A DNA stretch of 64,000 nt from assembly GCF_000429905.1 (NCBI RefSeq), contig NZ_AUCT01000022.1, positions 62,001 through 126,000 of the forward strand, in the 5' to 3' direction. The position numbers and the translations under genes were made by a program. The notes below the pieces were generated by a model. That model ran no database searches, was not told the origin of the DNA, and saw only the letters and a list, made by a program, of their open reading frames with translations. Position 1 is the stretch's first letter. Each line of letters begins with the position of its first letter. Of the stretch, positions 33,389 to 41,708 are shown piece by piece. Origin of the DNA: Desulfatibacillum aliphaticivorans DSM 15576. GTDB lineage: Bacteria > Desulfobacterota > Desulfobacteria > Desulfobacterales > Desulfatibacillaceae.

Positions 33389-36355
33389 ATGCCGAGTCAA
33401 ATTCCACAAGGACGTCTTCTAAAGATACTTCTCACCAGCGCATTAAAATGGCCTTGGGCGACCATAGCCTTGTTCGCCTGCGTTACCATTTTTTTCGCGG
33501 CCCATATTCCCCACCTTGGATTCCGGACTTCCATTTACGACCTGGCCGTGGAGGATCTGCCTTCCACCCAATATTACGAGAAATTCAAAAAAGAATTCGG
33601 AAGCGAGGAGGTCCTGCTTGTTGTTGTGCGCGCGGAGAACCTGTTTTCTCCTGAATCCTTTCAGTCCCTTGAGGCCATATCCAACGAACTCTCCGGGCTG
33701 TTGGGAGTGCGGAGGCTGATCAGCCTGCCCCAGGTCCGCCAGGACATGGACCTGACCAACAAATGGACCCTGAAGGAATTTGAAAAGATTATCGAACCCA
33801 TAGAGCTTTTCGACCGGAATTTTCTTTCCCAGGACAAGAGGGCCACGGTCATCTCGATGCTGCTGCACTCCGGCGTGGACAGGAAAAGCATCATTAACGA
33901 GGTGGACGCCGTTATTTCCAAGGATTACAAGGGAATCAATACGATTTACCAAATCGGCATGCCGTCCGTAGCCCAGGCTCTGGCCACCTATACGGAAAAG
34001 GATTTCGCCCTTTTGCCGCCCATAACCTTTGGCGTCATCCTGTTGATCTTATACGGCCTGTTCGGAAATTTTCGAGGAGTACTGCTGCCTTCCGGAGCTG
34101 TGGCTATGTCCTTGACCTGGACCATGGGCATGATGGCGAAAACCAATACGGCCCTTTCCCTGATGACCATGATCACGCCGGTCTTCATAATCGCGGTGGG
34201 TACGGCCTACTGCATGCACATTATTTCAGAGTATAACAACAGCTGCCAAAAAGGGGAAATCCCCCGCGAAATCGTCTACCTGTGCTTCTCCCGGGTGGGA
34301 TTCCCCACCTCCCTGGCCGTAACCACCACGGTAGTCGGGCTGGCGTCCCTGCTGGTCAACCGGATCGAAGGTATCCGGGAATTCGCCGTTTTTTCCTGCT
34401 TTGGGATGATAAGCCTGCTGCTTATCATGCTGTTGTTCCTGCCTGCTGTCATGAGTCTGCTGCCTTTGTCCAAAACAGTCTGCAGAGGGCCGGTCGCCCC
34501 GTGGGTGGAAAAAATACTGCATGGAATCTTCATCTTGAACCTACGGCACCGCAAAAAAGTGCTGCCTGTCCTGGGCGTGGTTTCCCTGGTATCGGTAATA
34601 GGGATCTTTTTTGTAAAGGTGGAAACCAACCCGGTCGACTATTTTAAAAAGAATACGGAAATCAGCAAGAATTTCTACGATATTTATAAAGACATGGCGG
34701 GGAGTTTTCCGGTCAATGTGGTTCTGGACGCTAAAAGGAACGACTTCTTTGAAGATCCTAAAAACCTGGCCAAGATGGAGGATATCCAGAATCATTTGGC
34801 CTTGTTCGAAGGAGTGGACAAATCCATAACCTACACGGATTTTCTGAAACTGGTAAACTACGCGAGCAACGACTTCGACCCCATCCATTACGCGTTGCCC
34901 ATGGAGTCCTGGCAAATCAGAACCCTGACAAACACGTACAAAAGCATGCTTGGGCAGGACATGTACTCCCGGTTCATGGACCCGAATATGTCCAAGGCCA
35001 ACATCATGCTTCGCACGCACGTTTCCAGTTCCCGGGAGTTCTTTCAGCTTCGAGAAAGCATCGAAAAATACCTGGAAGCGCATTATGCGGGAGACCTGAA
35101 TTACAAGGTCACGGGATTGGGCATGGTCATATCGGAAAGCAGCTACATCCTCACCAGCAGCCAGGTGAAAAGCCTGTCCATTACCATGCTGGTGATCTTC
35201 GGCATAATGCTGCTTCTGTTTTTGTCCGGCAAGGTAGGATTCGCCGCCATAGCCACCAACCTGTTCCCCATTATTTTATGCTTCGGCTTCATGGGATGGG
35301 TCGGAATAAAGCTGTCCGTGGTGACCAGCCTCATAGCCAGCATAGCCATCGGCCTGGCAGTGGACGACACCATCCACTACCTTGTCCGGTATAACCGCGA
35401 GTTCAAACGGGACCTGGACAAGGACCGGGCCATGCGCGACACATTGAGAAGCGTGGGGCCGCCGATCATTTTCACCACCATCACCATCAGCCTGGGCTTT
35501 TCCATCCTGTTATTCTCCCATTTTCAGCCCACCTCGGTGTTTGGATTATTGATGGTGATCACCATGATAGCCGCGCTTATAGGGGACCTTGTCTTTCTGC
35601 CTGCGATCATGCTCCACATCGAGTTGGTGACAGCCTGGGACCTGATGAGCCTCATACCCAGCCTGGGCGGGATATCGCCTGCGGTGGCCCATGAGTTGCG
35701 TCAACCATTGAACGCCGTCAAACTTGGCAGCGAATATTTGCAGACGATGCTGGAAAAAGACCAAAACATTCCCCGGGAAGAGCTTGTCGAAGTCATCGAT
35801 CAAATCGACTCTCAGATCAACCGGGCCTCCAGCTACATAGACCGATTGGCGGCTTTAGGCAAAAAACCGACAGGCGCTTTTGAGAAACTCAGCCTGAACA
35901 CGCCGGTCAAGGACACCCTCTCCCTGATTGGCAGGCAGTTTTCTTTAGAAAATATTGATATCAGGCTGGATTTGGCGCCGGACTTGCCTGCTGTAATAGG
36001 GCATAGGAACCGTTTGGGCCAGGTGGTATACAACCTGCTCATTAACGGCATGGAGGCGATTGTCCGAAAAACCTGGACCGGCAGGGATACGCACCGTTGG
36101 ATCGCGGTGAAAACCTTCCAGAAAGGGGATGACGTCATTTTGATGATAGCGGACAACGGCACCGGAATTTTGCACCAAATCCAGGACCGCATTATGGAGC
36201 CCTTTTTCACAACCAAGGAAAAAGGGCGGGGCCTGGGACTGGGGCTGCCCATATCACGGGAAATCATCCGGGACTACCACGGCCGCCTGGACTTTTTCAG
36301 CCACCCCGGAGACGGGGCTGTGTTTAAGGTTTCCTTTCCCAAGGCGGATCATTGA
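33389..36355 (+). CDS. RND/MMPL permease fused to a histidine kinase
   Basis: A 988-residue fusion with no frame break. Residues 1-760 are an RND/MMPL-type transporter: a first helix near 20-40, a large periplasmic domain, helices in groups (215-365, 395-415, then 610-755) and the RND-like 'GLAVDDTIHYLVRYNREF' motif. After the last helix comes a HisKA domain with His768 in 'AVAHELRQPLNAV' and HATPase_c with DNGTGIL, MEPFF and GLGLGLP boxes. The kinase core is closely related to that at 38851. It is 16 bases before the sensor-hydrogenase gene. It may sense a transported or periplasmic compound; transport activity is unproven. Confidence 0.9.
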   Translation: MPSQIPQGRLLKILLTSALKWPWATIALFACVTIFFAAHIPHLGFRTSIYDLAVEDLPSTQYYEKFKKEFGSEEVLLVVVRAENLFSPESFQSLEAISNELSGLLGVRRLISLPQVRQDMDLTNKWTLKEFEKIIEPIELFDRNFLSQDKRATVISMLLHSGVDRKSIINEVDAVISKDYKGINTIYQIGMPSVAQALATYTEKDFALLPPITFGVILLILYGLFGNFRGVLLPSGAVAMSLTWTMGMMAKTNTALSLMTMITPVFIIAVGTAYCMHIISEYNNSCQKGEIPREIVYLCFSRVGFPTSLAVTTTVVGLASLLVNRIEGIREFAVFSCFGMISLLLIMLLFLPAVMSLLPLSKTVCRGPVAPWVEKILHGIFILNLRHRKKVLPVLGVVSLVSVIGIFFVKVETNPVDYFKKNTEISKNFYDIYKDMAGSFPVNVVLDAKRNDFFEDPKNLAKMEDIQNHLALFEGVDKSITYTDFLKLVNYASNDFDPIHYALPMESWQIRTLTNTYKSMLGQDMYSRFMDPNMSKANIMLRTHVSSSREFFQLRESIEKYLEAHYAGDLNYKVTGLGMVISESSYILTSSQVKSLSITMLVIFGIMLLLFLSGKVGFAAIATNLFPIILCFGFMGWVGIKLSVVTSLIASIAIGLAVDDTIHYLVRYNREFKRDLDKDRAMRDTLRSVGPPIIFTTITISLGFSILLFSHFQPTSVFGLLMVITMIAALIGDLVFLPAIMLHIELVTAWDLMSLIPSLGGISPAVAHELRQPLNAVKLGSEYLQTMLEKDQNIPREELVEVIDQIDSQINRASSYIDRLAALGKKPTGAFEKLSLNTPVKDTLSLIGRQFSLENIDIRLDLAPDLPAVIGHRNRLGQVVYNLLINGMEAIVRKTWTGRDTHRWIAVKTFQKGDDVILMIADNGTGILHQIQDRIMEPFFTTKEKGRGLGLGLPISREIIRDYHGRLDFFSHPGDGAVFKVSFPKADH

Positions 36356-36371
36356 GTAAAAGGAGCAGATC

Positions 36372-37310
36372 ATGAGCCTGAACCTGTTTTGGCTTCAATG
36401 CGGAGGATGCGGCGGGGACACTTGGTCCCTGTTTAATGCGTCCTCTCCCAATGTAGTGGATTTTCTTGAAGCCCAGGACATTAACGTACTATGGCACCCA
36501 TCCCTCTCCGTACAATCGCACGAGGAGCACAGGGAAACCATCCGGCGGGTGACCGAGGGCAGAGAGCGTTTGGACGTCCTGTGCGTGGAGGGCTCAGTGA
36601 TTCGAGGCCCGGGCGGGACGGGGATGTACGACGATTTTGACGGTTCGCCCAAAAAGGATCTGGTTTACGCCCTGGCGGCCCAGGCGAAGCATATTGTGGC
36701 TGTGGGGACCTGCGCCAGCTTTGGCGGAATAGGAGCGGACGGCGAGATTGAAGCCACCGGGCTGCAATTTCATAAACACGAGCCGGGCGGTTTTTTGGGG
36801 GAGGATTTTGTCTCGGGAGGCGGCAGGCCGGTCATTAACATTCCCGGGTGTCCTTGCCACTGCGACGTCATTATCGGCACGCTAAGCGCTATCGCCCAAG
36901 GAACGCCCCCGGAACTGGGAGATTACAACATGCCCCTGGAATGGTTCGGGGTGATGGTCCATCAGGGATGCACCAGAAACGAGTACCACGAATACCGGGT
37001 GGAAGAAAAACGCATGGGGGAAAAAGGCTGCCTGTTTTTCTACCTGGGCTGCCATGGGCCTCTTGTCCACGGGGTGTGCAATAAGCTCCTTTGGAACGGC
37101 AGGTCTTCAAAAACCCGGGTGGGCGTGCCCTGCTTTGGATGCACCCGGCCGGACTTCCCCCAGTTGTACCCGTTTTTTGAAACCAGAAACATCGAGGGCA
37201 TTCCGCTGGAACTCCCTGAGGGCATGGATAGGGCGCATTACATGGCATACAAAGGCATGGCCGCCGCGGCAGCCCCCGCCCGCCTGAAAAAAAGAAAAAC
37301 GCGCATCTAA
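36372..37310 (+). CDS. Cytosolic [NiFe] hydrogenase small subunit (sensor type)
   Basis: A 312-residue small subunit with no Tat signal, resembling HupU/HoxB of group 2 H2 sensors ('VLWHPSLS', 'AVGTCASFGG'). The proximal-cluster region reads C10-G-G-C13-G-G-D16. In most relatives position 16 is cysteine, so one cluster ligand is aspartate or is moved to Cys10. Asp ligation is known in the group 1h actinobacterial-type enzyme. Other cluster cysteines (CPCHCD, GCHG, GVPCFGCTRPDF) are present. With kinases on both sides it is more likely a sensor (group 2c-like) than an energy-yielding enzyme. Confidence 0.88.
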   Translation: MSLNLFWLQCGGCGGDTWSLFNASSPNVVDFLEAQDINVLWHPSLSVQSHEEHRETIRRVTEGRERLDVLCVEGSVIRGPGGTGMYDDFDGSPKKDLVYALAAQAKHIVAVGTCASFGGIGADGEIEATGLQFHKHEPGGFLGEDFVSGGGRPVINIPGCPCHCDVIIGTLSAIAQGTPPELGDYNMPLEWFGVMVHQGCTRNEYHEYRVEEKRMGEKGCLFFYLGCHGPLVHGVCNKLLWNGRSSKTRVGVPCFGCTRPDFPQLYPFFETRNIEGIPLELPEGMDRAHYMAYKGMAAAAAPARLKKRKTRI

Positions 37311-37326
37311 GTTTCGGAGGTTGATT

Positions 37327-38847
37327 ATGAGCGCCCGAAAAAAAGTCGTCGTTCCATTGAACCGGGTCGAGGGAGACCTGAAAGTTCATCTCGAGTACGA
37401 TGGCAATAAAATCTATGACGCTTTCAGCGCCGGAACAATGTACCGGGGCTTTGAAAATATCATGAAGGAGCGCGGCCCTCTGGACGGGCTGGTCATCACG
37501 CCCCGTATCTGCGGCATATGCACCACGTCCCATCTATACGCAGCTGCAAAGGCCCTGGACATGATTTCCCAGGCCGTGGTCCCTGACAACGCCACGCGGG
37601 TGCGCAACATCACCTTGATCGCGGAGCAGCTTCAAAACGACGTGCGTCACCATACCATGCAATTCATGGTGGACGCGACCAATCCCGTCTATGAAAACGC
37701 CCCCTTTTATGAAGAAGCTATTGAACGATACACCCCAATTCGAGGAAGCAGCATTGTATCGGCAATCCAAAGCACAAAGCGGGTTTTGGAGATAGTGTCC
37801 ATACTGGGCGGGCAATGGCCTCATTCCTCTTTCATGGTTCCTGGGGGCGTGGTTTCGGTTCCCGGCGCCAACGACATTATGCAGTGCAAGTATGTGCTCA
37901 GGCGCTTTAAATCCTGGTACGAAAAGCAAATTCTGGGCTGCACATGCGAAGAATGGAATCAGGTGCAAAGCGCCCGGGACCTTGAGGATTGGCTGGAATC
38001 CTCTCCCAGCCGCTATAGCAGCGACCTGGGCTTTTACCTTCGCTTTGGTCGGGAAGCAGGGCTTGACCGCCTGGGCAAAGGCACGGAGAACTTCATCTCA
38101 TACGGCTTTTTGGATATGCCTCGTAAAACCGGGGTAAAATCGTTGGGAAGCACGGGATATTATTTTCCGGCCGGATTTGTAAGCAGCGGCATGGTCCGGC
38201 AGGTTAACCAGCACGAAATTAAAGAAGACATCTCCCACTCCTGGTTTACTAACGACGAGACGGAATTGCATCCTTACGAGGGCGTGACCATCCCCTACGC
38301 CACCGGCTCTGAGGGGCGTCGCTACTCCTGGGCCAAAGCGCCGCGATACGACGGGCATCCGGCGGAAACCGGCCCCCTGGCCCAAATGATGGCCCTTCAG
38401 CATCCGCTGTTTACGGACATGGTCAATCAAAGCGCCCCGTCCGTGTTTTCCCGGCAGTTGGCAAGAATAGTAAGGCCGGCGCTCACGATTTCCGTCATGG
38501 ATCAATGGCTTGATGAAATCGCCGAAACGGATGAGCCTTTTTTCACCCCATACAATGACATCAAAAACGGCCAGGGACATGGAATGGTGGAAGCCCCCCG
38601 CGGCAGCCTGGGCCATTGGGTGATTATTGAAGACGGCCGAATCAAGCGGTATCAAGTGATTTCCCCCACGACGTGGAACGCCTCTCCCAGGGACGCAAAC
38701 GGACAATTGGGACCTTGGGAAAGGGCCCTGGCGGGGACCGCAATAAAAAATCCGAACGCGCCCATAGAGGTGGACCACATTGTCCGGTCCTTTGATCCAT
38801 GCCTGGTTTGCACTGTCCACTGTGCAGACTTGCGATGGGAGGTCTAA
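37327..38847 (+). CDS. [NiFe] hydrogenase large subunit (sensor type)
   Basis: A 506-residue large subunit related to HupV/HoxC. Active-site cysteines are Cys62 and Cys65 (RICGIC) and Cys492 and Cys495 (DPCLVC), then His498. Only eight residues follow the histidine (CADLRWEV), shorter than the 15-residue removable tail of the neighbouring enzyme. Sensor hydrogenases often mature without proteolysis, and no second protease gene is seen. The start is ATG 37327, six bases after an in-frame TTG that crowds the GGAGG site. Confidence 0.9.
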   Translation: MSARKKVVVPLNRVEGDLKVHLEYDGNKIYDAFSAGTMYRGFENIMKERGPLDGLVITPRICGICTTSHLYAAAKALDMISQAVVPDNATRVRNITLIAEQLQNDVRHHTMQFMVDATNPVYENAPFYEEAIERYTPIRGSSIVSAIQSTKRVLEIVSILGGQWPHSSFMVPGGVVSVPGANDIMQCKYVLRRFKSWYEKQILGCTCEEWNQVQSARDLEDWLESSPSRYSSDLGFYLRFGREAGLDRLGKGTENFISYGFLDMPRKTGVKSLGSTGYYFPAGFVSSGMVRQVNQHEIKEDISHSWFTNDETELHPYEGVTIPYATGSEGRRYSWAKAPRYDGHPAETGPLAQMMALQHPLFTDMVNQSAPSVFSRQLARIVRPALTISVMDQWLDEIAETDEPFFTPYNDIKNGQGHGMVEAPRGSLGHWVIIEDGRIKRYQVISPTTWNASPRDANGQLGPWERALAGTAIKNPNAPIEVDHIVRSFDPCLVCTVHCADLRWEV

Positions 38848-38850
38848 GGA

Positions 38851-40527
38851 ATGATTCCCGACAGGATAAGCGACGTTATCAAGGAAAACCAGATATTGCG
38901 CAATGAAATCCGGGTCGCCAGGGAAGCGGCGGAAATCACGGCGCACCTGGTGGTCAAGCAATTTCAGGAAACCGAGCGCATCCTAAGACGCTTTCAACAG
39001 TCCAACGCCCAAAGAAAAGCGGTTTTGGACGCGGCCACGCAAATCGCGATTATTGCAACGGATTCACAGGGATTGATTACGGTTTTCAACACCGGCGCGG
39101 AAAACCTTTTGGGATACAGGGCCGAGGAAATTATCGGCAAAGAGACGCCCCTGTTATTTCATACCGATGACGAGTTGCAAGAGGCGGCCGGAACGCTGAG
39201 GGAAATTTGCAATAAGCCGGTTGCAGGAGTGGACATATTTCTGGAGACGGCTCGTCAGTGGCCTTCCCTGCAGCGGGAGTGGACCTATGTGCGCAACAAC
39301 GGCGCGCAATTTCCCGTGGAAATGTCCATCAACCTTTTGCGGGAGCAGGATTACGCCATTTCCGGCATGATGTTCATCGCCATGGATATATCCGCGAAAA
39401 AAATATCAGAGCAGGCCTGCCAGGAATCCGAGCAAAAATACCGCGCCCTGTTCGACTCCAATCCCAATCCCATTTTTGTCCTGGACCCGGAAACCTTGAA
39501 GATTTTGGACGTCAATCCCATGGCCCTGGAAGCCTACGAATACAGGAGAGAGGAGCTTGTGGGGCTATCCTTCGCCTCGTTAGGCGATATGAAGGAGAAC
39601 GACGAGCATTTCAGCATGATCAGGAAAAGACAGTACCACGAGGGCGTTAAAAGCCTCAAAGTGCGCCAGTTCAAGAAGGGCGGCAAGCCGTTTTACGTCA
39701 ATTTCCGCACCTGCCCCATGGAGTACCATGGACGGGAGGCGGCCATCCTGACTGTGGACGACATCACTGAAATGCTTGAAAAGGATGCATTGCTGATTCA
39801 GGCGGGAAAAATGACCATATTGGGGGAGATGTCCGCGGGGGTCGCCCACGAGCTTAATCAGCCTTTGAACGCCATCCGGGTGGGCAATGAGTTCCTGAAG
39901 GTCATGGCGGAAAAAGACAGGCAAATTCCCCTGGACGAGCTTAAACTGGTGGCTGACGAAGTTACAGCTCAAGTGGATCGGGCGGCGGCTATCATCAACC
40001 GGTTAAAAGCCTTTGGCAGAAAAGCCGAGTGTGAAAAAGAGCCTGTTGATATCAATGTACCGGTTAACGGAGTATTAGGCATGATCGGCAGGCAGCTGGC
40101 CCTGGAGAACATTACGGTTACTCTGGAACTGGAAAAAAACCTGCCGCCGGTCATCGCCCATGAAAACCGCATGGAGCAAGTGCTGTTCAACCTGATTACG
40201 AACGCCAGAGACGCCATCGGCGACAAAAGGGATTGCTCCATGTCTCCGTACGTAGGGAACATCAATATTCGCTCCTATAGGGACGGCGATATGGTTGCGG
40301 TGGAGATTACGGACAACGGCGCCGGCATGAGCCAGGAGGTTCAAGAGCGCATTTTCGAGCCTTTTTTCACCACCAAGGAAGTGGGAAAAGGCATGGGCCT
40401 GGGGTTGTCCATCATATACGGCATTATCCGGGACTACGGCGGACGCATAGAGGTGCAAAGCAAGGAAGGAGCGGGGTCGGTGTTCACCTTCTTCTTCCCC
40501 GTAGAAGGCGCCCAAGTCGAAACATAG
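38851..40527 (+). CDS. Soluble PAS-PAS histidine kinase (HupT/HoxJ-like)
   Basis: A 558-residue cytoplasmic kinase: an N-terminal coiled coil (1-55), PAS 1 (about 55-185), PAS 2 (about 195-310), HisKA with His333 in 'GVAHELNQPLNAI', and HATPase_c with DNGAGMS, FEPFF and GMGLGLS boxes. It starts three bases after the sensor-hydrogenase gene. In Rhodobacter and Ralstonia a soluble PAS kinase (HupT/HoxJ) binds the sensor hydrogenase directly, and this gene fits that role. Its kinase core is about half identical, by eye, to that of the RND-kinase. Confidence 0.9.
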   Translation: MIPDRISDVIKENQILRNEIRVAREAAEITAHLVVKQFQETERILRRFQQSNAQRKAVLDAATQIAIIATDSQGLITVFNTGAENLLGYRAEEIIGKETPLLFHTDDELQEAAGTLREICNKPVAGVDIFLETARQWPSLQREWTYVRNNGAQFPVEMSINLLREQDYAISGMMFIAMDISAKKISEQACQESEQKYRALFDSNPNPIFVLDPETLKILDVNPMALEAYEYRREELVGLSFASLGDMKENDEHFSMIRKRQYHEGVKSLKVRQFKKGGKPFYVNFRTCPMEYHGREAAILTVDDITEMLEKDALLIQAGKMTILGEMSAGVAHELNQPLNAIRVGNEFLKVMAEKDRQIPLDELKLVADEVTAQVDRAAAIINRLKAFGRKAECEKEPVDINVPVNGVLGMIGRQLALENITVTLELEKNLPPVIAHENRMEQVLFNLITNARDAIGDKRDCSMSPYVGNINIRSYRDGDMVAVEITDNGAGMSQEVQERIFEPFFTTKEVGKGMGLGLSIIYGIIRDYGGRIEVQSKEGAGSVFTFFFPVEGAQVET

Positions 40528-40549
40528 GAAAGACTGTTAGGAGGCGTTT

Positions 40550-40909
40550 ATGAAAACCATTTTGGTGATTGACGATGAAAAACCGACCCTTACTATGTTT
40601 CGCCTGTTGCTAAAAGCCATGGACTATGAGGTTCTGCTGGCCGAGTCCGGCGAGGAAGGGATAGCACTCTTTGAGCAAAACAAGCCGGATGTTGTAATCA
40701 CGGTTATAAAAATGCCGGGCATGGATGGTTTTGAAGTCATCAAAACCATCCGGGAGATGGACGCCGGCGTTCCCTTTATCATCATTACGGGGCATGGGGA
40801 CGTCAGTCAGACGGAAGAGGCTGCGCTCTCCGACACCGTGGGATTCATCAACAAGCCTTTGCAGCGTGAGGCCTTGGAAGAGGCCCTGGAAAAAGCCTTT
40901 GCTTCCTAA
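40550..40909 (+). CDS. Receiver-only protein lacking the phosphoacceptor Asp
   Basis: A 119-residue receiver domain (opening 'MKTILVIDDEKPTLTMF') with intact acidic pocket, 'ITGHG' and 'INKPL' lysine motifs. Where the phosphorylated aspartate should be, 'DVVITVIKMPGMDG' has Val52. The codon is GTT, one base from GAT. It therefore cannot take phosphate in the usual way and may be a pseudo-receiver or a decayed gene. A sequence error is not excluded. It has a good AGGAGG site and ends the sensor-hydrogenase operon. Confidence 0.88.
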   Translation: MKTILVIDDEKPTLTMFRLLLKAMDYEVLLAESGEEGIALFEQNKPDVVITVIKMPGMDGFEVIKTIREMDAGVPFIIITGHGDVSQTEEAALSDTVGFINKPLQREALEEALEKAFAS

Positions 40910-40927
40910 GGCGCGGATAATCCGTAA

Positions 40928-40962
40928 CAAAACCCGAAAGCCGAGGGGCTTTCGGGTTTTTT
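40928..40962. terminator. Bidirectional rho-independent terminator
   Basis: A 10-bp or longer stem (arms ACCCGAAAGCC and GGCTTTCGGGT) with a four-base loop is flanked by A on the left and T on the right. It can end both the plus-strand sensor operon and the minus-strand surface operon. Confidence 0.9.
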
Positions 40963-40986
40963 AATTCCAGATAAAGAAATCGGCGG

Positions 40987-41694
40987 TTATTGTTCGGATA
41001 CGGTCTGAAGAATATAAATGGCTTCCTCCAGGCTGATTTTACCGGCGCCGTCCACGTCGGAGTCCAGGTTGGCGTCGTTGGCGATGCCGATCATGATTTT
41101 CAGCACCTGAATGGCGTCCGCCATATCCACCACAAAGCTGCCGTCCACGTCGCCCTTTAGAATTTCAATATCCATGGTTATGGGGGACCACAAGTCCACG
41201 GTCGCCGGATTATCGGAGGCGTCCATAATGGCCTGGGCCTGAAAGGTGACCGAGGTGGTTCCGACCTTTTTAGGAATAAAACTGACGGAAATGATGTCGG
41301 TTTCCGATACGGCCGAAACAGCGCCTATGTCGCCGGATCTGGTAAGGCCAAGGACCAGGGTTCCGGGGACGTCCTCCTGCAGGGCCGCGCGTAAAATCGT
41401 GGGGTCTGCGCCCGCGTTATTGAACAGGGTTCCCTCCGTGGTGGAAGGCTGAACCGGGAGCCCGTTTTCCAGATCCACAACCTCCAGGTATTCCGGGTCG
41501 TAAACCAGGTCAAAGGCGATTCCGTATGCGGCGCCGATAGCGTCCACGGACACGTTAAGGTCGAATGGGCGGCCTTTTAACTGGGTGGCGTCTGCGTTCA
41601 GGGTGACCGTCGCCGCCAGAGCCGGGGAGGAAAGCAGGGCTAAAGCCGCTAAGACGGCAAAGGCCCGAATCATTGACTTATTTATATGTTTCAT
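40987..41694 (-). CDS. Secreted cohesin-dockerin protein
   Basis: A 235-residue exported protein: signal peptide ending SPALA (about residue 27), a cohesin-type beta domain (about 30-180, 'FDLNVSVDAIGAAYGIAFDL') and a C-terminal dockerin-like pair of calcium loops (DVDGSFVVDMAD and DVDGAGKISLEE). Cohesin and dockerin bind each other in cellulosomes and, in other bacteria, in non-cellulosomal surface assemblies. The giant protein at the other end of this operon begins with a dockerin. Last gene of the operon, 14 bases after the previous one. Confidence 0.82.
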   Translation of the reverse strand: MKHINKSMIRAFAVLAALALLSSPALAATVTLNADATQLKGRPFDLNVSVDAIGAAYGIAFDLVYDPEYLEVVDLENGLPVQPSTTEGTLFNNAGADPTILRAALQEDVPGTLVLGLTRSGDIGAVSAVSETDIISVSFIPKKVGTTSVTFQAQAIMDASDNPATVDLWSPITMDIEILKGDVDGSFVVDMADAIQVLKIMIGIANDANLDSDVDGAGKISLEEAIYILQTVSEQ

Positions 41695-41708
41695 GGCGCA
41701 GCTCCAAC

